DNA of 64,000 nucleotides from Procambarus clarkii (Eukaryota; Arthropoda; Malacostraca; Decapoda; Cambaridae): positions 8,763,079 through 8,827,078 of the forward strand of contig NC_091237.1 in NCBI RefSeq assembly GCF_040958095.1. Reading direction: 5' to 3'. The notes below the pieces were generated by a model. That model was not told the DNA's origin, made no database searches, and saw only the letters and a program-made list of their open reading frames with translations. The translations under genes and the position numbers were made by a program. Below are positions 1-10,600 of the stretch, one piece after another; the first letter of the stretch is position 1; each line of letters begins with the position of its first letter.

Positions 1-292
1 ACCTCTGCTTGTCTGCTTCCAGCCTAGCCAATTCTAATTGAGTCTCCAACTCCAACTTTAAGATTGCCACCTTGTCACTTGACTCTTCTTCTAACTCTCC
101 CAAACACTCTTCTTCAAGTCTCTCCTCCTCCACCAAGTGTGTGACAATCACTCTTAACACTTGAGCTTTCAACATTTTACTGGAAATAGCTAGGTTCAAT
201 CTATCAGCCAGCAATAACAAACCAGACTTCTTTAAGTCTTTAATTTTACCAAAATTTGGCTGATCTACCAGCGCAGCAACCTGATCCTCCAT
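1..292 (-). CDS. gag: Gag N-terminus of an LTR retrotransposon, cut by the window edge
   Basis: An open frame runs on the minus strand from an ATG at 290-292 to the window edge (about 97 codons) without a stop. It begins MEDQVAALVDQP, followed by a leucine- and lysine-rich stretch and then a Glu-rich coiled coil (EEERLEEECLGELEEESS). The layout (short SAP-like N-terminal helix pair, then charged coiled coil) is the same as in the intact Gag at 43227, so I infer a Gypsy-type gag. The start has a good context (ACCATGG). Gag core, zinc knuckle and pol would lie outside the window to the left. It could also be another coiled-coil protein; no diagnostic motif is in view. Confidence 0.5.
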   Translation of the reverse strand, partial: MEDQVAALVDQPNFGKIKDLKKSGLLLLADRLNLAISSKMLKAQVLRVIVTHLVEEERLEEECLGELEEESSDKVAILKLELETQLELARLEADKQR

Positions 293-1396
293 GGTTGGCT
301 CAATAATCACAACTTACACTTGAAACAACACTGAAAATTATGCTTGGCCCCTGGCACAAGTGAACACTTTCCTCAAATCGTGAAGCGTTGAGAAGTTTTC
401 ACAGCAGCTCAGATTGAACAGATAATTTCACAGGCTTGATTAGGTGTCACTAGATAATCACAGAGTACCTAGGAAGGCAATTGCTATTAATAATTAGCAC
501 TGTTAATTGTACAACATTACAGGGAATTAAGGCTTATTCTCCCGGACACAGGCCCTCATTTGTTACCACCCTTGAGACTAAATAAGGTTCTTCTCCCCGC
601 AGTGCAATAAAGAAAATAATAAATCGGCCTTGCCAACAACTGTCTAGGGGTAAATATACATCACTGCATAAAATGGAGAACAATATATTTATGCTAAGGG
701 GGACAATGATAACAACACTTAAATGTATAAATAATAACCAGAAATATTCTTCAGCATGCAAATCATAGAATAACCTCCTTATTGAGACATGAGCACTATC
801 ACCAAGACATGGATTAATTAGAGAGATATATACAATATCATCTAACCAGATAATTAACATTTATATGGGCTAAAATAACAGTGACCAATGACTTAACTTA
901 AAACATGACTCCTCACGACCGCAGCCGCCACGCTTCTGCCCACGCCTTGGTCCGCAGGCCAAGCGTCTACCAAAAAATCAACTAACCGTCCACACAAACA
1001 CTGTGGAAAATCTAATAATAAAACGCAGCACTAATAATCAAAACATTGTTAAACTAAAGAGTAGTAAACACTGGTACAACATTCCATACAATAATACAGA
1101 AACCAAAATATGGGAATAATCAATGTACAACTATAAACACTCGATTGACAACAATGTTCCCACACTGGCCATATCCAAATATGGTCAACCGCCCACACGG
1201 AGAAACTACATGAGAAATTAACACCAAAAGCCTCACACAATATAATGTAACTCATGCACACTACTGCATGCTATACTATATATATATAACATACAAAATC
1301 TTATATCATACAACTAGATGCTATATTAAAGAACAAGACAATAAAGTAATATGAGAATCAAGAGTAATGGCAGAATCCTAGTGGGATTCATAACAT
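293..1396. other. AT-rich non-coding stretch, possibly leader/LTR of the gag at 1-292
   Basis: No convincing coding frame. This lies upstream of the minus-strand gag start, so it may hold the 5' leader and LTR of that element. I could not find paired LTR ends or a clear primer-binding site. Short open frames here have no recognisable content. Confidence 0.3.
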
Positions 1397-2220
1397 AGTA
1401 CACCACGACTGACCCCAGTAGTACACCACGACTGACCACAGTAGTACACCATGACTGACCCCTGTAGTACACCACGACTGACCCCAGTAGTACACCACGA
1501 CTGGCCCCAGTAGTACACCACGACTGACCCCAGTAGTACACCACGACTGACCCCAGCAGTACACCACGACTGGCCCCAGTAGTACAACACGATTGACCCC
1601 AGTAGTACACCACGACTGACCCCAGTAGTACACCACGACTGACCACAGTAGTACACCATGACTGACCCCAGTAGTACACCACGACTGACCCCAGTAGTAC
1701 ACCACGACTGACCCCAGTAGTACACCAAGACTGACCCCAGTAGTACACCACGACTGACCCCAGTAGTACACCACGACTGGCCCCAGTAGTACAACACGAT
1801 TAACCCCAGTAGTACACCACGACTGACCCCAGTAGTACACCACGACTGACCCCAGTAGTACACCACGACTGGCCCCAGTAGTACACCACGACTGACCCCA
1901 GTAGTACACCACGACTGACCCCAGTAGTACACCAAGACTGACCCCAGTAGTACACCACGACTGGCCCCAGTAGTACACCACGACTGGCCCCAGTAGTACA
2001 ACACGATTAACCCCAGTAGTACACCACGACTGACCCCAGTAGTACACCACGACTGACCCCAGTAGTACACCACGACTGACCCCAGTAGTACACCACGACT
2101 GGCCCCAGTAGTACAACACGATTGACCCCAGTAGTACACCACGACTGGCCCCAGTAGTACACCATGACTGACCCCAGTAGTACACCACGACTGACCCCAG
2201 TAGTACACCACAACTGACCC
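1397..2220. repeat. 23-bp minisatellite, about 36 copies, with a 207-bp higher-order period
   Basis: Tandem copies of a 23-bp unit beginning CAGTAGTACACC. Variant units recur exactly 207 bp apart, i.e. nine units. ACAACAC occurs at 1584, 1791 and 1998; ACCATG at 1448 and 1655; GACCACA at 1434 and 1641; CCAAG at 1725 and 1932. The array is therefore about four copies of a nine-unit block. Because 23 is not a multiple of three and the unit has no stop on the minus strand, all three minus frames stay open. The 303-, 279- and 141-codon frames seen here are artefacts of that. Confidence 0.95.
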
Positions 2221-2447
2221 TGAACATATACGGTACGTATTGACGAGATAAAGCACCAAAACTATTGGGATCGTCTCAAAGCTCTCCAAATATACTCACT
2301 AGAAAGGAGACGAGAAAGAGAGAGATACCAAATACATGGATACCAAATACACATGGAAAATATTGGAGGGACAGGTCCCAAATCTGCACAGTAAAATAAC
2401 AACGTACTGGATGTGAAGGATGTGGAAGAAAATGTTGAATAGAACCA

Positions 2448-2752
2448 GTGAAGAGCAGAAGTGCCATAGGCACAATCAGAGAACACTGTATAAACATCAG
2501 AGGTCCGCGGTTGTTCAACGTCCTACCAGCGAGCATCATAAATATTGCCGGAACAACCGTAGACATCTTCAAGAGAAAACTAGATTGTTTTCTTCAAGGA
2601 GTGCCGGACCATCCGGGCTGTGATGGGTATGTGGGCCTGCGGGCCGCTCCAAGCAACAGCCTGGTGGACCAAACTCTCACAAGTCAAGCCTGGCCTCGGG
2701 CCGGGCTTTGGGAGTAGAACAACTCCCAGAATCCAATCAAGCAGGTATCATG
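2448..2752 (+). pseudogene. 3' end of a non-LTR retrotransposon (RT C-terminus)
   Basis: The plus-strand frame at 2448-2717 contains RGPRLFNVLPASI, FKRKLDCFLQGVPDHPG and then a Gly/Ala/Pro-rich end. The first two match the conserved tail after the reverse transcriptase of CR1/Jockey-like LINEs (short 'LFN.LP..IRN', then 'F K..LD.FL'). No RT core is present, so this is a 5'-truncated copy. It is followed at once by a second LINE 3' end in the same orientation. The C-terminal 40 residues look different from the tail at 2753-3089, so I treat them as two LINE families. Confidence 0.65.
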
Positions 2753-3168
2753 AGTTACGAGGACAGGCTGCGTGAAATGCACCTCACGACACTGGAAGAC
2801 AGAATAAGAAGGAGAGACATGATCACTACCTACAAAATTATCAGAGGCATTGACAGGGTAGATAAAGATAATCCTGTTTAACACGGGTGGTACGCGAACA
2901 AGGGGGCACAGGTGGAAACTGAGCACCCAAATGAGCCACAGGGGTTTTAGAGAAAACCTTTTCAGTGTCAGAGTAATTAACAAGTGGAATGCATTAAGTA
3001 GTGTAGTGGTGGAGGCTGACTCCCTTCACAGTTTCAAATGTAGATATGACAGAGCTCAGGAATCTGTACACCAGTTGATTGACAGGTGATAGGCGGGACT
3101 AAAGAGCCAGAGCTCAACCCCCGCAAGCACAACTAGGTGAGTATACACACACACACACACAAAAAAAA
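2753..3168 (+). pseudogene. 3' end of a second LINE family (RT C-terminus) with (AC)n tail
   Basis: Translation gives MSYEDRLREMHLTTLEDR and MITTYKIIRGIDRVDKD, then a frame change near 2870. It continues with RGHRWKLSTQMSHRGF and VINKWNALSSVVVEADSL, ending at a TGA at 3087-3089. This is the typical C-terminal region of CR1/Jockey-like RTs. The untranslated tail contains CCCGCAAGCACAACTAGGTG and ends in (AC)n. The same family occurs on the minus strand at 24458-25075 and 54672-56000. A single indel breaks the frame here, so the copy is dead and 5'-truncated. Confidence 0.8.
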
Positions 3169-3415
3169 ACTTTATTCTCTTTTTTTCTACCTAAGGCTAA
3201 CTGGGATGAATACAGAATGCATTTTAGAACAAAAAGTCAAAAGACATTTGATAATTTCAGTTTATTTTTCAACCACAAATCACCAGCCTGCTGAAGGCAG
3301 TCTTTACCCCTGAGAAGAACTTTTGCATACTCTTTCTCAGAGATTTAGTTTTAACTTCACATTTGATATGGTTAGACTCCGCGTGATTTTTATTCCTCTG
3401 GAAAATATTTTTTTC

Positions 3416-3730
3416 TTATGTGAAGGTAATATCAATGTATCTGGTAACATCCGCACCTATTATGACGTTCTTCTCCCCCTCACAAACGTACATGTGTGTG
3501 GAGAAAGTGAAGCCTTCAAATTTAATTTCTTTATCCCGAATGACCTCGAGTGGAACATATTTTTCATCGCCGATGGATAAACGTGTTTCCTTTTGACACG
3601 GCTGACTTGTGAGGCCCAGTTCTTCCGCAAGAAATTTTGGAACGAGGGTTACTGGGGATGCTGTGTTTACAACAGCATCAACTGCTTTCCCGTTGACTTG
3701 AGTCTCCACAACTATCTTGGTGGTGGAAAG
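3416..3730 (-). pseudogene. Second retropepsin-like module with altered active site (NTASP)
   Basis: The minus-strand frame contains TKIVVETQVNGKAVDAVV, then NTASPVTLVPKFLAEELG and, 50 residues later, NVIIGADV. This is the flap/body arrangement of a retropepsin, but the catalytic D-T-G is N-T-A, so it cannot be a normal active enzyme. It follows module 1 directly on the same strand but in another frame and with clearly different sequence, so it is not a recent duplicate. After the stop at 3416 I see no RT. Confidence 0.6.
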
Positions 3731-3841
3731 CGAGGGATGCTGCTAAGACCGAATTACAAGCCGTGGATATCTTGAATCATTGATGATGGAGCAATCGTAA
3801 GCGAGTAAAAAATCCAATCCCAAAACGGCTTCGTATGTGGG

Positions 3842-4265
3842 CTATTTACGTACGAGAATGACTGGAGGATAAACATAAATGCCGGTACCACAACCCAGGA
3901 AAACTTTTATAGGAACATCGGTAATTTCGCCTATAACACCCGAAGACTGACCATTATAATCAATAAAGATATCTAAGTCACACAAATTTGCTTTCCTCTC
4001 GGAGATAAAGGATACGGGGCTACCGGTGTCCACCACGAACTTCAGGTCGCGTGTCCCCACCTCAGCGAGGAGCCGGAGCTGCCGCTTCTTGCGATGGAGA
4101 TGCAGAGACACTTCCTCATCTCCATTAAACGACATGGAACTTAATGAATCGCTGTCCTCCATATTTGAGGAACCTTCCAATATTTCCTTCCAGAGACGTG
4201 CTCTTGCTCTGAAGGTTGTCACATATAGTTCCTTCCCAGTTTCAACCGTTGAATTAATATATTAG
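3842..4265 (-). pseudogene. Retropepsin-like aspartyl protease module 1 (DTGSP intact)
   Basis: The minus-strand frame has KFVVDTGSPVSFIS, the D-T/S-G active-site loop of a retroviral-type aspartyl protease, about 85 residues in. After a TAG ending the frame at about 3842, the same frame continues to AVLGLDFLLAYDCSI, the I/V-L-G-x-D motif of the second protease half. So one stop interrupts an otherwise continuous domain. The frame is also open about 14 codons upstream of the first ATG (4222). No zinc knuckle is visible upstream and no RT downstream. Probably a relic of a Gypsy-like pol. Confidence 0.7.
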
Positions 4266-4694
4266 ATGAAGTAATTTAGTTAGGTCAGAATAGGCGCTTC
4301 TAAGCTAATTACAATTCAACTTTTTATCTATGTAGAGAAAAAAAAAAATTTATTTGTCATTTCGTGATAACGCATCTTGAAACTAACCTCAACAAACTTT
4401 GTAGGGTGATTGGTGGTTACCTGGGGCTGGTCATAGGCAGGTCGAGGTAGACCTCCATGTCTCACGTGTGCAACAAACGGCAAATAATACCAACTTCCAA
4501 TCTCAGTACAACCACCCGCAACCCTCACTAAGAGTCGTGAAGATCATTATTATCTGCTCTGTAAGTTTGTCTAATGATGTGTATTAATGAGTGAAGACAG
4601 TGTGTAGTGAAGATACTTCCAAGGTTAAGGTAACTGGTAGACGGAAGATAACGGGTAAGAAAGGCGGTGACTGACTGGAATGTTGGTGATGAGT
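4266..4694. other. Unassigned spacer
   Basis: AT-rich sequence between the protease relic and the 19-bp array. Contains an A9 run near 4340. I see no coding or repeat signature. Confidence 0.4.
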
Positions 4695-7600
4695 TGTGAA
4701 GGTTTTGGAGGGTAGGGAAGGTGGTAGAAGGTAGGGTAGGTGGTGGAGGGTAGGGAAGGTGGTGGAGGGTAGGGAAGGTGGTGGAGGGCAGGGAAGGTAG
4801 TGGAGGGTAGGGAAGGTGGTGGAGGGTAGGGTAGGTGGTGGAGGATTGGGAAGGTTGTTGAGGGTAGGGTAGGTGGTGGAGGGTTGGGAAGGTGGTGGAG
4901 GGTAGGGAAGGTAGTGGAGGGTTGGGAAGATGATGGAGAGTAGGGTAGGTGGTGGAGGGTAGGGTAGGTGGTGGAAGGTTGGGAAGGTGGTGGAGGGTAG
5001 GGTAGGTGATGGAGGGTAGGGAAGGTTGTGGAGGGTAGGGAAGGTTGTGGAGGGCAGGGAAGGTGGTGGAGGGTAGGGTAGGTGGTGGAGGGTTGGGAAG
5101 GTGGTGGAGGGTAGGGAAGGTGGTGGAGGGTAGAGATGGTGATGGAAGGTTAAGAAAGTGGTGGAGGGTAGGGAAGGTGGTGCAGGGTAGGGAAGGTTGT
5201 GGAGGGTAGGGAAGGTTGTGGAGGGCAGGGAAGGTGGTGGAGGGGTAGGGAAGGTGATGGAGGGTAGGGAAGGTTGTGGAGGGTAGAGAAGGTGGTGGAG
5301 GGTAGGGAAGGTGGTGCAGGGTAGGGAAGGTTGTGGAGGATAGGGAAGGTTTTGGAGGGCATGGAAGGTGGTGGAGGGGTAGGGTAGGTGGTGGAGGGTA
5401 GAGATGGTGGTGGAGGGTAGGAAAGGTGGTGGAGCATAGGGAAGATGATGGAGGGTAGGTAAGGTGATGGAGGGAAGGGAAGGTGATGGAGCATAGGGAA
5501 GGTGGTGGAGGGTAGGGAAGGTGGTGGAGGGTAGGGAAGGTGTTGGAGGGAAGGGAAGGTGGTGGAGGGAAGGGAAAGTGGTGGAGGGTAGGGAAGGTTG
5601 TGGATGGTAGGGAAGGTTGTGGAGGGTAGGGAAGGTGTTGGAGGGTAGGGAAGGTGGAGGAGGACATGGAATTTGGTGGAGGGTAGGGAAGGTTTCAGAG
5701 GGGAGGGAAGGTTGTGAGGGTAGGGATGGTGGTGGAGGGTAGGGAAGGTGTTGGAGGGTAGGGAAGGTGGTGGAGGGTAGGGAAGGTGGTGGAGGGTAGG
5801 GAAAGTGTTCGAGGATAGGGAAGGTAATGGAGTATAGGGAAGGGGGTGAAGGGAAGGTAAGGTAGTGGAGAGAAGGAAAGGTGGTGGAGGGAAGGGAAGG
5901 TGGTTAACGGGAGGGTAGGTAGTGAAGGGTAGGGAAGTTGGTGAAGGGTAGGGAAGCTGGTGGAGGGTAGAAAAGAAGGTGGAGGATAGGAAAGGTTGTT
6001 GAGGGTACGAAAGGTGGTGGAGGGTAGGTTCGTGGTGGAGGATAGGAAAAGTTGTGGAGGGTAGGGAAGGTGGTGGAGGGTAGGTTCGTGGTGGAGGGTA
6101 GGAAAAGTTGTGGAGGGTAGGGGAGGTGGTGATGGGTAGGGAAGGTGGTGTATAGTGGGAAAGTTGGTGGAGGGTAGGTTCGTGGTGGATGGTAGGGAAA
6201 GTTGTGGAGGGTAGGGAAGGTGGTGGAGGGTAGGAAAAGTTGTGGATTGTAGGGAAGGTGGTGGAGGGTAGGGAAGGTGGTGGAGGGTAAGGGAGGTGGT
6301 GGAGGGTAGGGGAGGTGGTGGAGGGTAGGGAAGGTGGTGGAGGGTAGGGAATGTGATGGAGGATAGGGAAGGTTGTGGAGGGTAGGGAAGGTGGTGAAGG
6401 GTAGGGAAGGTTGTGGAGGGTATGTAATGTAGTGGAGGGTAGGGAAGATGATAGAGGGTAGGGAAGGTGGTTAAGAGTAGGGAATGTGATGGAGGGTAGG
6501 GAAGGTTGTGGAGGGTAGGGAAGTTTGTGGAGGGTAGGGAAGGTTTGGCGGGTAGGGAAGGTGTTGGAGGGTAGGGAAGGTGGTGGAGGGTAGGGAAGGT
6601 GGTGGAGGGTAGGGAAGGTGTTGGAGGGTAGGGAAGGTGGTGGAGGGTAGGGAAGGTGGTGGAGGGTAGGGAAGGTGGTGGAGGGTAGGGAAGGTGGTGG
6701 AGGGTTGGGAAGGTGGTGGAGGGTAGGGAAGGTGGTGGAGGGTAGGGAAGGTGTTGGAGGGTAGGGAAGGTGTTGGAGGGTAGGGAAGGTGGTGGAGGGT
6801 AGGGAAGGTGGTGGAGGGTAGGGAAGGTGGTGGAGGGTAGGGAAGGTGGTGGAGGGTAGGGAAGGTGGTGGAGGGTTGGGAAGGTGGTGGAGGGTAGGGA
6901 AGGTGGTGGAGGGTAGGGAAGGTTGTGGAGGGTAGGGATGGTAGTGGAGGGTAGGGAAGGTTGTGGAGGGTAGGGAAGGTTGTGGAGGGTAGGGAAGGTG
7001 GTGGAGGGTAGGGAAGGTTATGGAGGGTAGGGAAGGTTGTGGAGGGTAGGGAAGGTAATGGAGGGTAGGTAAGGTTGTGGAGGGTAGGGAAGGTGGTGGA
7101 GGGTAGGGAAGGTTGTGGAGGATAGTTAAGATTGTGGAGGGTTGGGAAGGTTGTGGAGGGTAGGGAAAGTGGTGGAGGGTAGGGAAGGTGTTGGAGGGTA
7201 GGGAAGGTTGTGAAGGGTAGGGAAGGTTGTGGAGGGTAGGGAAGGTGGTGGAGGGTAGGGAAGGTTGTGGAGGCTAGGGAAGGTTGTGAAGGGTAGGGAA
7301 TGTTGTGGAGGGTAGGGAAGGTGGTGGAGGGTAGGGAAGGTTGTGGAAGGTAGGGAAGGTTGTGGAGGGTAGGGAAGGTTTGGCGGGTAGGGAAGGTGTT
7401 GGAGGGTAGGGAAGGTGGTGGAGGGTAGGGAAGGTGGTGGAGGGTAGGGAAGGTGTTGGAGGGTAGGGAAGGTGGTGGAGGGTAGGGAAGGTGTTGGAGG
7501 GTAGGAAAGGTGTTGGAGGGTAGGGAAGGTGGTGGAGGGTAGGGAAGGTGGTGGAGGGTAGGGAAGGTGGTGGAGGGTAGGGAAGGTTGTGGAGGGTAGG

Positions 7601-10600
7601 GATGGTAGTGGAGGGTAGGGAAGGTTGTGGAGGGTAGGGAAGGTTGTAGAGGGTAGGGAAGGTGGTGGAGGGTAGGGAAGGTTATGGAGGGTAGGGAAGG
7701 TTGTGGAGGGTAGGGAAGGTAATGGAGGGTAGGTAAGGTTGTGGAGGGTAGGGAAGGTGGTGGAGGGTAGGGAAGGTTGTGGAGGATAGTTAAGATTGTG
7801 GAGGGTTGGGAAGGTTGTGGAGCGTAGGGAAAGTGGTGGAGGGTAGGGAAGGTGTTGGAGGGTAGGGAAGGTTGTGAAGGGTAGGGAAGGTTGTGGAGGG
7901 TAGGGAAGGTGGTGGAGGGTAGGGAAGGTTGTGGAGGCTAGGGAAGGTTGTGAAGGGTAGGGAATGTTGTGGAGGGTAGGGAAGGTGGTGGAGGGTAGGG
8001 AAGGTTGTGGAAGGTAGGGAAGGTTGTGGAGGGTAGGGAAGGTTTGGCGGGTAGGGAAGGTGTTGGAGGGTAGGGAAGGTGGTGGAGGGTAGGGAAGGTG
8101 GTGGAGGGTAGGGAAGGTGTTGGAGGGTAGGGAAGGTGGTGGAGGGTAGGGAAGGTGTTGGAGGGTAGGAAAGGTGTTGGAGGGTAGGGAAGGTGGTGGA
8201 GGGTAGGGAAGGTGGTGGAGGGTAGGGAAGGTGGTGGAGGGTAGGGAAGGTGGTGGAGGGTAGGGAAGGTGGTGGAGGGTAGGGAAGGTTGTGGAGGGTA
8301 GGGAAGGTGTTGGAGGGTAGGGAAGGTTGTGGAGGGTAGGGATGGTAGTGGAGGGTAGGGAAGGTTGTGGAGGGTAGGGAAGGTTGTGGAGGGTAGGGAA
8401 GGTGGTGGAGGGTAGGGAAGGTTATGGAGGGTAGGGAAGGTTGTGGAGGGTAGGGAAGGTATTGGAGGGTAGGTAAGGTTGTGGAGGCTAGGGAAGGTGG
8501 TGGAGGGTATGGAAGGTTGTGGAGGATAGTTAAGATTGTGGAGGGTTGGGAAGGTTGTGGAGGGTAGGGAAGGTGTTGGAGGGTAGGGAAGGTTGTGAAG
8601 GGTAGGGAATGTTGTAGAGGGTAGGGAAGGTGGTGGAGGGTAGGGAAGGTTGTGGAGGCTAGGGAAGGTTGTGGAGGGGAGGGAAGGTGGTGGAGGGTAG
8701 GGAAGGTTGTGAAGGGTAGGGAATGTTGTAGAGGGTAGGGAATGTTGTGGAGGGTAGGGAAGGTGGTGGAGGGTAGGGAAGGTTGTGGAGGGGAGGGAAG
8801 GTGGTGGAGGGTAGGGAAGGTGTTGGAGGGTAGGGAAGGTTGTGGAGGGTAGGGAAGGTTGTGGAGTTTAGGGAAGGTTGTGGAAGGTAGGGAAGGTGGT
8901 GGAGGGTAAGGAGGTGGTGGAGGGTAGGGAAGGTGGTGGAGGGTAGAGAAGGTGGTGGAGGGTAGGGATGTTTGCGAAGGGTAGGGAAGGTGGTGGAGGG
9001 TAGGGAAGGTTTTGAAGGGTAAAGAAGGTGGTGGAGGGTTGGGAAAGTGGTGGAGGGTAGGTAAGGTGGTGGAGGGTAGGGAAGGTATTGGAGGGTAGGG
9101 AAGGTGGTAAAGGGTAGGGTAGGTTGTGGAGGGTAGGGAAGGTGGTGGAGGGTAGGGAAGGTGGTGGGGTGGAGGGAAGGTATTGGAGGGTAGGGAAGGT
9201 GGTAAAGGGTAGGGTAGGTTGTGGAGGGTAGGGAAGGTGGTCGAAGATAGGGAAGGTAATGGAGTATAGGGAAGGGGGTGAAGGGTAGGTAAAGTAGTGG
9301 AGAGAAGGAAAGGTGGTGGAGGGAAGGGAAGGTGGTTAACGGGAGGGTAGGTAGTGAAGGGTAGGGAAGTTGGTGAAGGGTAGGGAAGCTGGTGGAGGGT
9401 AGGGAAAGTGATGGAGGGTAGGGAAGGTTGTGAGGTTAGGGATGGTGGTGGAGGGTAGGTAAGGTTGTGGAGGGTAGGGAAGGTGGTGGAGGGTAGGGAA
9501 GGTGTTCGAGGATAGGGAAGGTAATGGAGTATAGGGAAGGGGGTGAAGGGTAGGTAAGGTAGTGGAGAGAAGGAAAGGTGGTGGAGGGAAGGGAAGGTGG
9601 TTAACGGGAGGGTAGGTAGTGAAGGGTAGGGAAGTTGGTGAAGGGTAGGGAAGCTGGTGGAGGGTAGAAAAGAAGGTGGGGGATAGGAAAGGTTGTTGAG
9701 GGTACGAAAGGTGGTGGAGGGTAGGTTCGTGGTGGAGGATAGGAAAAGTTGTGGAGGGTAGGGAAGGTGGTGGAGGGTAGGTTCGTGGTGGAGGGTAGGA
9801 AAAGTTGTGGAGGGTAGGGGAGGTGGTGAAGGGTAGGGAAGGTGGTGTATAGTGGGAAAGTTGGTGGAGGGTAGGTTCGTGGTGGAGGGTAGGAAAAGTT
9901 GTGGAGGGTAGGGAAGGTGGTGGAGGGTAGGGAAGGTGGTGGAGGGTAGGGGAGGTGGTGGAGGGTAGGGGAGGTGGTGGAGGGTAGGGAAAGTGGTAGA
10001 GGGTAGGGAATGTGATGGAGGGTAGGGAAGGTTGTGGAGGGTAGGGAAGGTGGTGAAGGGTAGGGAAGGTTGTGGAGGGTATGTAATGTAGTGGAGGGTA
10101 GGGAAGATGGTGGAGGGTAGGGAAGGTGGTTAAGAGTAGGGAATGTGATGGAGGGTAGGGAAGGTTGTGGAGGGTAGGGAAGGTTGTGGCGGGTAGGGAA
10201 GGTGTTGGAGGATAGGTTCGTGGTGGAGGGTAGGAAAAGTTGTGGAGGGTAGGGGAGGTGGTGGAGGGTAGGGAAGATGGTGGATAGTGGGGAAGGTGGT
10301 GGAGGGTAGGTTCGTAGTGGAGGGTAGGGAAGGTGTTGGAAGGTAGGGAAGGTGGTGGAGAGTGGGTTCGTGGTGGAGGGTAGGGAAAGTTGTGGAGGGT
10401 AGGGCAGGTGGTGGAGGGTAGGAAAAGTTGTGGATTGTAGGGAAGGTGGTGGAGGGTAGGGAAGGTGGTGGAGGGTAGGGGAGGTGGTGGTGGGTAGGGG
10501 AGGTGGTGGAGGGTAGGGAAGGTGGTGGAGGGTAGGGAAGGTGGTGGAGGGTAGGGGAGGTGGTGGAGGGTAGGGGAGGTGGTGGAGGGTAGGGGAGGTG

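Noticed and set aside
1378-2289. 303-codon minus-strand ORF with VVVYYWGQSWCTTG repeats
   Set aside because: Artefact of the 23-bp minisatellite, open in all three minus frames.
3323-3580. 85-codon plus-strand ORF
   Set aside because: Antisense to the second protease module.
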